DNA from: Candidatus Hydrogenedens sp.
Lineage (GTDB): Bacteria; Hydrogenedentota; Hydrogenedentia; Hydrogenedentales; Hydrogenedentaceae
Assembly (NCBI GenBank): GCA_020216745.1
Contig: JAIWNQ010000120.1
Coordinates: 1-10,000, forward strand
Reading direction: 5' to 3'
Length of the DNA: 10,000 nucleotides
In this document: positions 1 through 6,465 of the stretch, one piece after another
Layout: each line of letters starts with the position of its first letter
How positions within the stretch are numbered: position 1 is the first letter of the stretch
The notes under the pieces: model-generated
What the model saw: the letters and a program-made list of their open reading frames with translations, nothing else
Databases searched by the model: none
Told to the model about the DNA's origin: nothing
Translations under genes and position numbers: made by a program

Positions 1-1670
1 TCTGCATACAGATCTGCAAAGTCGTAAATGGTTGTTAATATTGGATTTGCAGATGTTTGTCCCAATCCACAACGACTCATAGCCTTAACTGTTTGTGCTA
101 TTCTTCTCAAGTCAGCAAGGCTTTGAGCTGTGCCTTTACCGTCAAGAATTTGCCTTAACTTCTTTTCGAGTAGTGTGGTTCCTGCACGACATGGCACACA
201 CCAACCACAAGACTCCTCTACAAAAAACTCTATAAACTGATACATACACTCTAACAAATCCCTATTTTTGCCAAAAATCATAATGGAACCACCTGTAGGA
301 AGGTCTTCAAATGAAATTCTCCGACCAAAATCTTTCGGAGCTACACACTTACCAGATGCACCACCTACTTGAACTGCTTGGGTATCTTTGGCTCCTACCA
401 GTTCCAATAAGCTTTCTATTGTTATTCCATATTCGACCTCATACACTCCTGGATGTTCACAATCACCCGAAACACTGAGCATTTTTGTTCCTGTAGAGTC
501 TTTTGTACCAATCTTTGCAAACCAATCACCACCTTTTTCTAAAATACGTGCTGTACAACATAATGTTTCTACATTATTTACAGAGGTAGGTTCATTCTTA
601 TATCCCTTTTGGACAGGGAATGGAGGTCTATCTCTTGGAGCACCACGTTTTCCTTCGAGCGATTCTATCAGTGCCGATTCTTCTCCACATACATAAGCAC
701 CTGCCCCCAATTGAATACGAATATCAAAATTAAAGTCCTCTCTACCACAAATATGTTCTCCAAGAAGCCCTAAATGTCTTCTTTTTGCTAATACCTTTTC
801 TAAACTTTCTAACAAATATGCATACTCCCCACGGAGATACATAATTCCTTCTTTCGCTCCTATGGCATATCCTGCAATGGTCATGCCTTCAAAAACGAGG
901 TCTGGATATTCTGTAAGAATAACACGGTCTTTGAATGTCCCAGGTTCGCCTTCATCTGCATTGCAAATCAAATATCGGATAGGCGATTTCTGTTTCCGAC
1001 AAAAATCCCATTTCATTGCTGTTGGGAACCCCGCACCACCTCGTCCACGAAGGCGTGATTTATTTATCTCTGCAATAACTTCCTCAGGCTTCATATTTAA
1101 TGCTTTTCTTACCGCTATTCCACTTTCCAATGGAGCACAAATTACGTCGCCTTCCTTTTTTAAGTTTAATTGAACTCTTGCCTGCGGTAATTCAGATACA
1201 TCCTTCCCCGATTTAAGCTCTTTAATAATCTGTTTAGTATCAGATGGTTTTAAATTGGTTAACGGGACAAAGTTAATTAGTGCTCCAGGTGCCTGGTCAC
1301 TCAATCCGATGCATGATGTGTGCAATAAAGTAAACAGCCCATCGGAAGTTGTCTCTCCAAACTTAATTCCTAATTCTTTTTCAAAGGCTTTTCCTACTTC
1401 ATCGGCTCCTTTCATCCGTTCAACTACTGCATTACACAGTCGAATAACATACTTTCCTAAAGGTTTTTTTGGTAGAAAGGAATAAAAACTAACCATGTCC
1501 CGAACCTGAACAAGTGGTATGTTCAGCGACATTGCCATGGCTTCGACCATTTCCTCAGAAATATAACCAAATTCTTTGACAACATCTTTGGCTATATTCA
1601 TGAGGCATCCTCGGTCACAGCCATATCTTGTGGCTATTTCTTTAATTTTTTCACGGTAATGATGGCTCAT
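1..1670 (-). CDS. hoxF: HoxF-type NAD-reducing hydrogenase diaphorase subunit (partial, C-terminus beyond window)
   Basis: This is the flavin- and NADH-binding diaphorase subunit expected to pass electrons between NAD(H) and a cytoplasmic [NiFe] hydrogenase. The 556 residues visible form a NuoE-like part (about 1-155) fused to a NuoF-like part (about 180-556). The NuoE-like part is a helical bundle ending in VSFYSF, then a thioredoxin-like fold. The NuoF part has the glycine-rich GRGGAGFPT (209-217), the FMN motif NADEGEPGTFKDR (237-249), GAGAYVCGEESALIES (322-337) and four [4Fe-4S] ligands: C488, C491 and C494 in ESCGWCVPC, and C534 in SRCGLGQTS. The NuoE [2Fe-2S] site is degenerate: C79 and C120 remain, but the partner positions are E84 and S124. 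The fusion, the LCNAV and CIGLSDQ signatures and the CGLG ending fit HoxF better than complex I NuoF. The ATG at 1670 has AGGAG ten bases upstream. About 30-50 C-terminal residues are probably missing; hoxU, hoxY and hoxH would be expected past the left edge (inference). HydB/HndC-type subunits of [FeFe] hydrogenases are the main alternative. Confidence 0.85.
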   Translation of the reverse strand, partial: MSHHYREKIKEIATRYGCDRGCLMNIAKDVVKEFGYISEEMVEAMAMSLNIPLVQVRDMVSFYSFLPKKPLGKYVIRLCNAVVERMKGADEVGKAFEKELGIKFGETTSDGLFTLLHTSCIGLSDQAPGALINFVPLTNLKPSDTKQIIKELKSGKDVSELPQARVQLNLKKEGDVICAPLESGIAVRKALNMKPEEVIAEINKSRLRGRGGAGFPTAMKWDFCRKQKSPIRYLICNADEGEPGTFKDRVILTEYPDLVFEGMTIAGYAIGAKEGIMYLRGEYAYLLESLEKVLAKRRHLGLLGEHICGREDFNFDIRIQLGAGAYVCGEESALIESLEGKRGAPRDRPPFPVQKGYKNEPTSVNNVETLCCTARILEKGGDWFAKIGTKDSTGTKMLSVSGDCEHPGVYEVEYGITIESLLELVGAKDTQAVQVGGASGKCVAPKDFGRRISFEDLPTGGSIMIFGKNRDLLECMYQFIEFFVEESCGWCVPCRAGTTLLEKKLRQILDGKGTAQSLADLRRIAQTVKAMSRCGLGQTSANPILTTIYDFADLYA

Positions 1671-1733
1671 AACAATCTTACTCCTAAAAATTTGTTTTTT
1701 GTATTAACTTACCGTTAAGTATACAACTATATT

Positions 1734-1762
1734 ACTCTATCATATTTATCATTATATTTCAA
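1734..1762 (-). promoter_or_regulatory. Candidate promoter for the hoxF-type gene
   Basis: Read on the minus strand, TTGAAA (1762-1757) is followed after 17 bases by TAGAGT (1739-1734). The -10 element matches the sigma70 consensus poorly, and the region is so AT-rich that chance matches are likely. The position would give a leader of roughly 60 bases. This is a weak suggestion only. Confidence 0.25.
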
Positions 1763-1817
1763 ATTGGATTAGTTACTATTCTCTTATATTGATAATTATA
1801 TTAAACCAACTCAGAAC

Positions 1818-1840
1818 CCTTATAAATTAAGTCTATAAGG
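1818..1840. repeat. 7-base inverted repeat in the divergent region
   Basis: CCTTATA (1818-1824) and TATAAGG (1834-1840) are perfect inverted copies separated by nine bases. No T-run follows on either strand, so it is unlikely to be a terminator. It lies near the middle of the divergent region, where a regulator operator would be plausible, but a 7-base AT-rich palindrome can also arise by chance. Confidence 0.3.
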
Positions 1841-1960
1841 CAATAATAAGCAAAAAGAAGAAATTACAACTTTTTGTTTTGTTATTACGATAAATTAAAA
1901 TGGTAATACTGTTACTTATTTTTTAACACATAAGTTAATCCTAAACTTTTACTTTCATTT

Positions 1961-1990
1961 TTGCTTTATATTAGATATATGGGATAAAAT
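1961..1990 (+). promoter_or_regulatory. Candidate promoter for the ybaB-fmt-rsmB operon
   Basis: TTGCTT (1961-1966) is followed after 18 bases by TAAAAT (1985-1990). The same site also reads as TTGCTT, 16 bases, GATAAA with a TGG just before it, resembling an extended -10. Transcription would begin near 1997, leaving a leader of about 40 bases before ybaB. A competing match is TTGTTT (1874-1879), 16 bases, TAAAAT (1896-1901). Both are moderate to weak. Confidence 0.35.
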
Positions 1991-2035
1991 ATAAGCCTAT
2001 TTTGTTAAATTAAAGCTAAATGCTGAGGACATTTT

Positions 2036-2374
2036 ATGTTTGATTTTAAGGATTTTTCGCAGTTAGGAAGCTTATTAAAAGAAGCCATGCAAGTAAAGCA
2101 AAAAATTGATACACTTAAAGAAGAACTTGCAAAGGTTGAAGTCGAAGGAGAATCGGGTGGTGGTATGGTAAAAGTAAAAATGAATGGAAAATTTGAGGTA
2201 TTAAACTTATCAATTTCAGAAGAGCTTTTTTCAGAAGCCTTTGCAGACAAATCCCTCATAGAAGCCATGGTCCTATCAGCAATTAACATAACATCAGAAA
2301 AAGTGCGTGTTCTTGCGAAAGAAAAGATGAAAGAAATCGCAGGTGGAATAGAAATCCCAGGATTGTTAGATTAG
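2036..2374 (+). CDS. ybaB: YbaB/EbfC family nucleoid-associated DNA-binding protein
   Basis: A 112-residue protein of the YbaB/EbfC family, small dimeric DNA-binding proteins that coat the nucleoid and are linked to RecR-dependent recombination. The full family pattern is present. An N-terminal helix (SLLKEAMQVKQKIDTLKEEL) leads into the conserved VEGESGGGMVKVKMNGKFEV (about 39-58), then a strand and helix region and a C-terminal helix with KEKMKEIAGGI. The length is normal for the family. The ATG at 2036 follows GAGGA (2025-2029) by six bases, a strong start. It is the first gene of the operon, and its TAG stop shares one base with the GTG start of fmt. In many bacteria the gene pairs with dnaX and recR instead, so its place here next to fmt is less usual. 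Confidence 0.93.
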   Translation: MFDFKDFSQLGSLLKEAMQVKQKIDTLKEELAKVEVEGESGGGMVKVKMNGKFEVLNLSISEELFSEAFADKSLIEAMVLSAINITSEKVRVLAKEKMKEIAGGIEIPGLLD

Positions 2375-3324
2375 TGAGAATATTATTTTTTGGAACACCT
2401 GAAATAGCAATACCTTGCTTAGAAAAAGTCTGCACAAACTTTAAGGTGGTTGGCGTTGTTTGTCCGCCAGACAGACCCAGTGGACGTCATCTTCGTTTAA
2501 CTCCTCCCCCGATAAAAGTTTCTGCTGAAAAAATGGGGTTACCTGTTTTTCAACCCGAGAATGTAAATGACCCTATAGCATTAGATATATTTAGAGAATT
2601 AAAACCTGACCTTGGTGTTGTATTCGCTTTTGGAAGTTTTCTTAAAAAAGACCTGTTAAATCTTCCGACAGTTGGTTACATGATAAATTTACATCCAAGT
2701 TTATTACCACGATGGAGAGGACCTTCTCCTATTCAAACTGCAATTATAGAAGGAGATAAAGAAACTGGTGTAACTGTAATGAAAATCTCCATGAAGATGG
2801 ATGCAGGAGATATTTTACTTCAAAGAAAAGTCCCGATTGATGAAAATGAGAATGCTTTAGAACTCTCCGAAAAATTGTCCCATATTGGTGCTGATTTAAT
2901 GGTTGAAGCGATCCATCTAATTAATTCTGGAAAGGCTATTTTTACCCCACAAGATGAATCAAAAGCAACATATTGTCATCTTATTGAGAAAAAAGATGGT
3001 ATTATTCATTGGGCATGGGATGCACAAAGAATTCATAACCTTGTCCGAGGTTGTATTCCCTGGCCCATAGCATTTACGAAATTAAACGGTGAAATCATAC
3101 GAATCCATAAGACAGAAATAGTACATTATGATCACAATATATATAATAGTGAAAAACCAGGGACAATATTAGAAATAAAAAAGGATAAATGTTTAGTTAA
3201 CACAGGCAAAGGAGTTATTGGAATTTGTATGCTACAAGCGCCAAATAGAAAACCTCTACCATTTAATGAATATATAAAAGGAAATCACTTACAAGTAGGC
3301 GAACTATTTGAGGATATAGTATAA
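2374..3324 (+). CDS. fmt: Methionyl-tRNA formyltransferase
   Basis: Transfers the formyl group from 10-formyltetrahydrofolate to methionyl-initiator tRNA in the cytoplasm, enabling bacterial translation initiation. The 316-residue length is typical. The N-terminal Rossmann-like catalytic domain starts MRILFFGTPE and carries the folate/catalytic motif INLHPSLLPRWRG (104-116). N105 and H107 correspond to the E. coli catalytic Asn and His, and D143 in MDAGDIL to the catalytic Asp. The C-terminal tRNA-binding OB-fold-like domain begins near 206 and includes the typical CIPWP segment. The start is GTG, overlapping the ybaB stop by one base. The nearest purine-rich site is AGGA at 2359-2362, eleven bases upstream, so translational coupling is likely. 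The next gene, rsmB, begins on the base after its stop. The usual partner gene def (peptide deformylase) is not in the window. Confidence 0.97.
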   Translation: MRILFFGTPEIAIPCLEKVCTNFKVVGVVCPPDRPSGRHLRLTPPPIKVSAEKMGLPVFQPENVNDPIALDIFRELKPDLGVVFAFGSFLKKDLLNLPTVGYMINLHPSLLPRWRGPSPIQTAIIEGDKETGVTVMKISMKMDAGDILLQRKVPIDENENALELSEKLSHIGADLMVEAIHLINSGKAIFTPQDESKATYCHLIEKKDGIIHWAWDAQRIHNLVRGCIPWPIAFTKLNGEIIRIHKTEIVHYDHNIYNSEKPGTILEIKKDKCLVNTGKGVIGICMLQAPNRKPLPFNEYIKGNHLQVGELFEDIV

Positions 3325-4659
3325 ATGGAAAAGGCCGACATTGTACGAGCCGGAATAATCAATACATTGTTACGATGGGAAACCTCAAAATTACCCATTG
3401 ATGAATGTATATCAAGAACGCTTCAAAGGAAAGCTTATAGTTCAAGAGGTCGTCGATTTTTTGCGCATATTGTTTATGGGACCATTCGCAATCTTGATTT
3501 ATTGGACTACATTATCTCTCAGTTCTTTAATAGTACTTTGGATACTTTACCACGACCTATTCTATATATTTTAAGGATTGCTGTTTTTCAATATTATTTT
3601 TGTTCTCAGGTAACTATTCCTGCCGCAGTTCATACATCGGTTGACCTTGCTCATATTTTTGGACATGCAGGATTAGCCAGAATGGTTAACGCTGTATTGA
3701 GAAAACTACCTGAAAAGTTTGAAGATATCGAATTACCTTCTAAAGAAACCGATTTCTTAGATTACCTATCCGTTCGTTATTCAATCCCCATTTGGATTTT
3801 AGAGGAATTTATAAAAAGATTTGGTGAAGAGAACGTTGAAGAATTTGCTATTTCTGTTTCTGAAATTCCCTTCATGTCAATAAGAACAAATACAATGCTT
3901 ATTACACGTGAAGAGTTAGAAATACGATTAAAAAAAATTGGTATTGAGGCACAACACCTAACCCCAATTCCTGAAGAACTATCGCTCAATTCAACATATT
4001 TATTAACAAATTGTCCTCTAATGAGACAAGGGTTATATACAATTCAAGACCCTGCATCTATGTTAAGCGTTCATGCCCTCAACCCACAACCAGGGGATAT
4101 TATCTTAGACATCTGTTCAGCCCCAGGTACCAAAACAACTCATATTGCCCAATTAACAAAAAATAGATCCAAGATTTTTTCAGTTGAAATTCATCCAGGA
4201 AGAATTCAAAGGATTTTTGAGAATATCTATAGATTAAAATGTGAAAACATATACCCTATATGTTCCAGCGGAACATTCTTACCGTTCCCAAATGAAACTT
4301 TCGACCGTATCCTCGTAGATGCTCCTTGTTCAGGTTTGGGAACTTTAAGGAGAAATCCAGATATTAAATATACTATAAAAAAGGATGCGTTAAAACGACT
4401 ACCTAATTTGCAGAAAGAGATTTTAGAAGAAGCCTCTCGAGTATGTAAAAAAGGTGGAATTATTGTATATTCTGTATGTACGTTTACTGAAGATGAGACT
4501 CTTGGAGTAGTGAATGAATTTATAAAAGAAAAAAAATTAATACCTATAAATGCACCGGAGTGGCTTGATTCGTGGAAAATTCAGACAGGACAATATCAAA
4601 CCCTACCACTAAAAAATCTTTGGGACGGATTCTTTTTGACAGTCTTTCAAAAGCCATAA
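3325..4659 (+). CDS. rsmB: 16S rRNA (cytosine-967 C5)-methyltransferase RsmB
   Basis: Methylates C967 of 16S rRNA (E. coli numbering) using S-adenosylmethionine. The N-terminal NusB-like RNA-binding domain (about 5-130) contains FFAHIVYGTIRN and the conserved HTSVDLA and NAVLRKL segments. A linker domain leads to the Rossmann methyltransferase core. Motif I is DICSAPGTKTTHIA (262-275). The DAPCSGLG motif (332-339) carries C335, which assists product release. The nucleophile is C385 in YSVCTFTEDE. The 444-residue length is normal and both cysteines are intact. The ATG directly follows the fmt stop and is preceded by GAGGA (3310-3314) with ten-base spacing. Its 3' end overlaps the start of the PASTA gene by 88 bases, and fmt-rsmB adjacency is widely conserved, so this is a confident call. 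Confidence 0.97.
   Translation: MEKADIVRAGIINTLLRWETSKLPIDECISRTLQRKAYSSRGRRFFAHIVYGTIRNLDLLDYIISQFFNSTLDTLPRPILYILRIAVFQYYFCSQVTIPAAVHTSVDLAHIFGHAGLARMVNAVLRKLPEKFEDIELPSKETDFLDYLSVRYSIPIWILEEFIKRFGEENVEEFAISVSEIPFMSIRTNTMLITREELEIRLKKIGIEAQHLTPIPEELSLNSTYLLTNCPLMRQGLYTIQDPASMLSVHALNPQPGDIILDICSAPGTKTTHIAQLTKNRSKIFSVEIHPGRIQRIFENIYRLKCENIYPICSSGTFLPFPNETFDRILVDAPCSGLGTLRRNPDIKYTIKKDALKRLPNLQKEILEEASRVCKKGGIIVYSVCTFTEDETLGVVNEFIKEKKLIPINAPEWLDSWKIQTGQYQTLPLKNLWDGFFLTVFQKP
4557..4560 (+). promoter_or_regulatory. Ribosome binding site supporting an internal GTG start inside rsmB
   Basis: GGAG lies eleven bases before the GTG at 4572, within the rsmB coding sequence. It is the only Shine-Dalgarno-like site near the 5' end of the PASTA gene frame. 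The next plausible in-frame start, TTG at 4620, lacks an obvious site. Spacing is slightly long, so the start is probable rather than certain. Confidence 0.5.
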
Positions 4660-5705
4660 TTAACTTTGTCCTATTTTTCTTTAGTTTAATTTTATGGCTC
4701 ATCCAGTGGTCTTTAGCTTTGATAATATTTACCGCTGTCATTGCAGGAACAGGTTATTATGTTTATACCCAAGCATTGAGTGGTGGAAAATATATCATTG
4801 TCCCTAAAATAACCGATATCCCTGTAATGGAAGCTTCCAAAAAACTAACAGAATTGGGTCTTGAATTAGGACCGTACATACCCGTAGTTCATGATACTGT
4901 CCCAAAATATTACATTATCAGCCAAAAACCTGAAGCTGGAAAGGTCGTTCGTATCGGTAGAAAAGTGTTTCCAGTCGTGAGTGCAGGTCCATCAACTGAA
5001 AAAATTCCCGATTTAAGAGGAAAATTATTAAATGAGGCTCAACAGATTATTGAATATAACAGTAAATTTAAATTAGGAAACATAGCAAGGATTCCAAGGG
5101 ATGAAGTTCCTGAAACTGTTATTGCACAAGACCCACCTCCAGATACTGATGCAAGTCAAGGTACTATGATAAATCTTCTTATTAGTACTGGAAAACAATT
5201 AGAAACATATATTATGCCTAATATTGTAGGTAAACCCATACAGGAAGTTGAAGAACTATTAAAGCCTTATGACGTTAATCTTGTTCCAAATATCACAGAT
5301 TCTCCAGAGGCACCTTCAGATATCGTTCTTGAACAGGACCCAGCACCAGACACACCAATTGTCCGTGGCCAAATGGTTATATACACAATAAAACTCTCTG
5401 GAACTACTTCGCTCCCAGATGCTCGCTATCAAGCAGAAGTGACTTATACCATGAACGAGGACTGGGCTGTAAAAGAAGTTCGCGTTGAACTTATCGACCG
5501 ACACGGGAACCGTGAACTTGTTTGGTATAAACCGAGACTCTACGACACATTATCTCAAATAAGATATGTTCGCGGAACCCCTATAAATATAAAGGTCTCA
5601 TATATCAGCAAAGCAACTGTTGAAATTTTTGTTGACAATATAAATGTAGCTTCCTATGAATTAGAAGGAGGCAATCCACCTCGTTTGGTATCACCCAAAT
5701 ACTAA
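4572..5705 (+). CDS. Membrane-anchored PASTA-repeat protein without a kinase domain
   Basis: A 377-residue envelope protein. A short basic cytoplasmic tail (1-29) precedes a long hydrophobic stretch (about 30-65), then three PASTA repeats (about 73-139, 143-208 and 212-277). PASTA domains bind cell-wall muropeptide or act as spacers in Ser/Thr kinases and penicillin-binding proteins. The repeats show the usual pattern: a VPxIxxxPxxEA-like start (PDLRGKLLNEA, MPNIVGKPIQEVEELL), a VIAQDPPPDT or VLEQDPAPDT turn, and a strand ending in a G. The last 100 residues (278-377) form a charged beta-rich region I cannot assign. No kinase or transpeptidase motif is present. It lies between rsmB and rpe, the slot occupied by the PASTA kinase prkC in many Firmicutes; I also recall stand-alone PASTA genes between rsmB and rpe in Geobacter-like deltaproteobacteria. 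A role as wall sensor or scaffold is inference. The start is GTG, inside rsmB. Confidence 0.85.
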   Translation: MENSDRTISNPTTKKSLGRILFDSLSKAIINFVLFFFSLILWLIQWSLALIIFTAVIAGTGYYVYTQALSGGKYIIVPKITDIPVMEASKKLTELGLELGPYIPVVHDTVPKYYIISQKPEAGKVVRIGRKVFPVVSAGPSTEKIPDLRGKLLNEAQQIIEYNSKFKLGNIARIPRDEVPETVIAQDPPPDTDASQGTMINLLISTGKQLETYIMPNIVGKPIQEVEELLKPYDVNLVPNITDSPEAPSDIVLEQDPAPDTPIVRGQMVIYTIKLSGTTSLPDARYQAEVTYTMNEDWAVKEVRVELIDRHGNRELVWYKPRLYDTLSQIRYVRGTPINIKVSYISKATVEIFVDNINVASYELEGGNPPRLVSPKY

Positions 5706-5730
5706 ATAACCAAGATGGAGTATAGATAAA

Positions 5731-6393
5731 ATGAAAAAAGAAGAAAAAATTAAAATAGCACCTTCCATCCTTTCATGTGATTTTAGTAAATTAGGAGAAG
5801 AAATAACTCAGTTGATAAATGCTGGGGCTGACTATATTCATTTTGATGTTATGGATGGACATTTTGTGCCTAACATTACCATAGGACCTCCAATTGTAGC
5901 ATCATTACGTCGTTATTGTTCCGTTCCGATGGATGTACATCTTATGATTGATAATCCAGAAGAATACATAGAAACTTTTGCAGATGCAGGTGCTGACATT
6001 ATTACTATTCATATTGAGGCGACAAATCATCCACATCGTTTGATTAACCAGATAAGAGACCTCGGGTGTAAAGCTGGTATAGTCCTCAATCCAGCAACAC
6101 CCGAAAGTCGAATTGAATTTTTAGTAGAAGATATAGACATGGTATTAGTTATGACTGTTAATCCTGGTTTTGGGGGACAAAAATTTATTCCAGATATGCT
6201 TAGAAAAATTAAATCTATACGGGCAATGATTGGAGATAAAGATTTGGAAGTTGATGGTGGAATAGACCAATATACGGCGGGAGAAGTTATAAAAGCAGGT
6301 GCTAATATTTTGGTGGCAGGCTCTTATGTTTTCTCAAATTCCTCTTATAAAACAGCAATAAAAAACTTAAAAGAAAGTGTAAATTTTATTTGA
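5731..6393 (+). CDS. rpe: Ribulose-phosphate 3-epimerase
   Basis: Interconverts ribulose 5-phosphate and xylulose 5-phosphate in the pentose phosphate pathway, in the cytoplasm. The 220-residue TIM barrel is complete. It opens with [16 protein letters not shown] and holds [12 protein letters not shown] (37-48), where H37 and D39 are a metal ligand and a catalytic acid/base. MDVHLMI gives metal ligand H70, [10 protein letters not shown] (143-152) is the phosphate-binding and lid region, and EVDGGI (173-178) carries the second catalytic residue D175. Every expected active-site residue is visible. The ATG is preceded by GGAG (5717-5720) with ten-base spacing, 25 bases after the PASTA gene stop. 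It ends the operon. No hairpin terminator follows; instead a promoter for the next gene overlaps its stop codon, so some read-through is possible. Confidence 0.97.
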   Translation: MKKEEKIKIAPSILSCDFSKLGEEITQLINAGADYIHFDVMDGHFVPNITIGPPIVASLRRYCSVPMDVHLMIDNPEEYIETFADAGADIITIHIEATNHPHRLINQIRDLGCKAGIVLNPATPESRIEFLVEDIDMVLVMTVNPGFGGQKFIPDMLRKIKSIRAMIGDKDLEVDGGIDQYTAGEVIKAGANILVAGSYVFSNSSYKTAIKNLKESVNFI

Positions 6394-6418
6394 CTTTTTA
6401 AATTTATTTATGTATAGT
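6390..6418 (+). promoter_or_regulatory. Sigma70-like promoter for the lipoprotein gene
   Basis: TTGACT (6390-6395), 17 bases, then TATAGT (6413-6418), matching the consensus -35 and -10 at five of six positions each with ideal spacing. The -35 overlaps the rpe TGA stop (6391-6393). Transcription would start near 6425, giving a leader of about 40 bases before the ATG at 6466. It is the best promoter match in the window. Confidence 0.7.
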
Positions 6419-6452
6419 AATATTATGGAGTTTATAAAATTTAACCTTAATA

Positions 6453-6457
6453 AGAGG
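6453..6457 (+). promoter_or_regulatory. Ribosome binding site fixing the lipoprotein start at 6466
   Basis: AGAGG lies eight bases before the ATG at 6466. The longer reading from the GTG at 6457 would start on the last base of this site itself, adding MID before the MRKLVLL signal sequence, so the ATG is preferred. Confidence 0.75.
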
Positions 6458-6465
6458 TGATAGAT

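Larger units (their letters stand above)
1671..2035. other. AT-rich divergent intergenic region
   Basis: This 365-base gap separates the leftward hoxF-type gene from the rightward ybaB operon, so it should hold both promoters. It is strongly AT-rich with stop codons in all frames and no convincing small gene with a ribosome binding site. It contains weak candidate promoters on each strand and a 7-base inverted repeat at 1818-1840. No tRNA, riboswitch or U-tract terminator is visible. Confidence 0.7.

Noticed and set aside
388..1485. Plus-strand open frames of about 76-103 codons opposite the hoxF-type gene
   Set aside because: They lie antisense to an intact, clearly homologous coding sequence, have no family resemblance, and are shadows of its codon pattern.
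1..1670. Reading the gene as complex I NuoF
   Set aside because: The fused NuoE-like domain, the degenerate [2Fe-2S] ligands and the SRCGLGQTS cluster motif fit the hydrogenase diaphorase HoxF; NuoF normally has CALGD here and NuoE is a separate gene.
1704..1720. TTAAC-5-GTTAA short palindrome just upstream of the hoxF-type gene
   Set aside because: Arms of five bases in such AT-rich sequence are expected by chance; no second copy supports an operator.
6380..6406. TAAATTT ... AAATTTA inverted repeat at the end of rpe as a terminator
   Set aside because: The stem is only A and T with a 13-base loop and no clean T-run after it; the region is better explained by the overlapping promoter.
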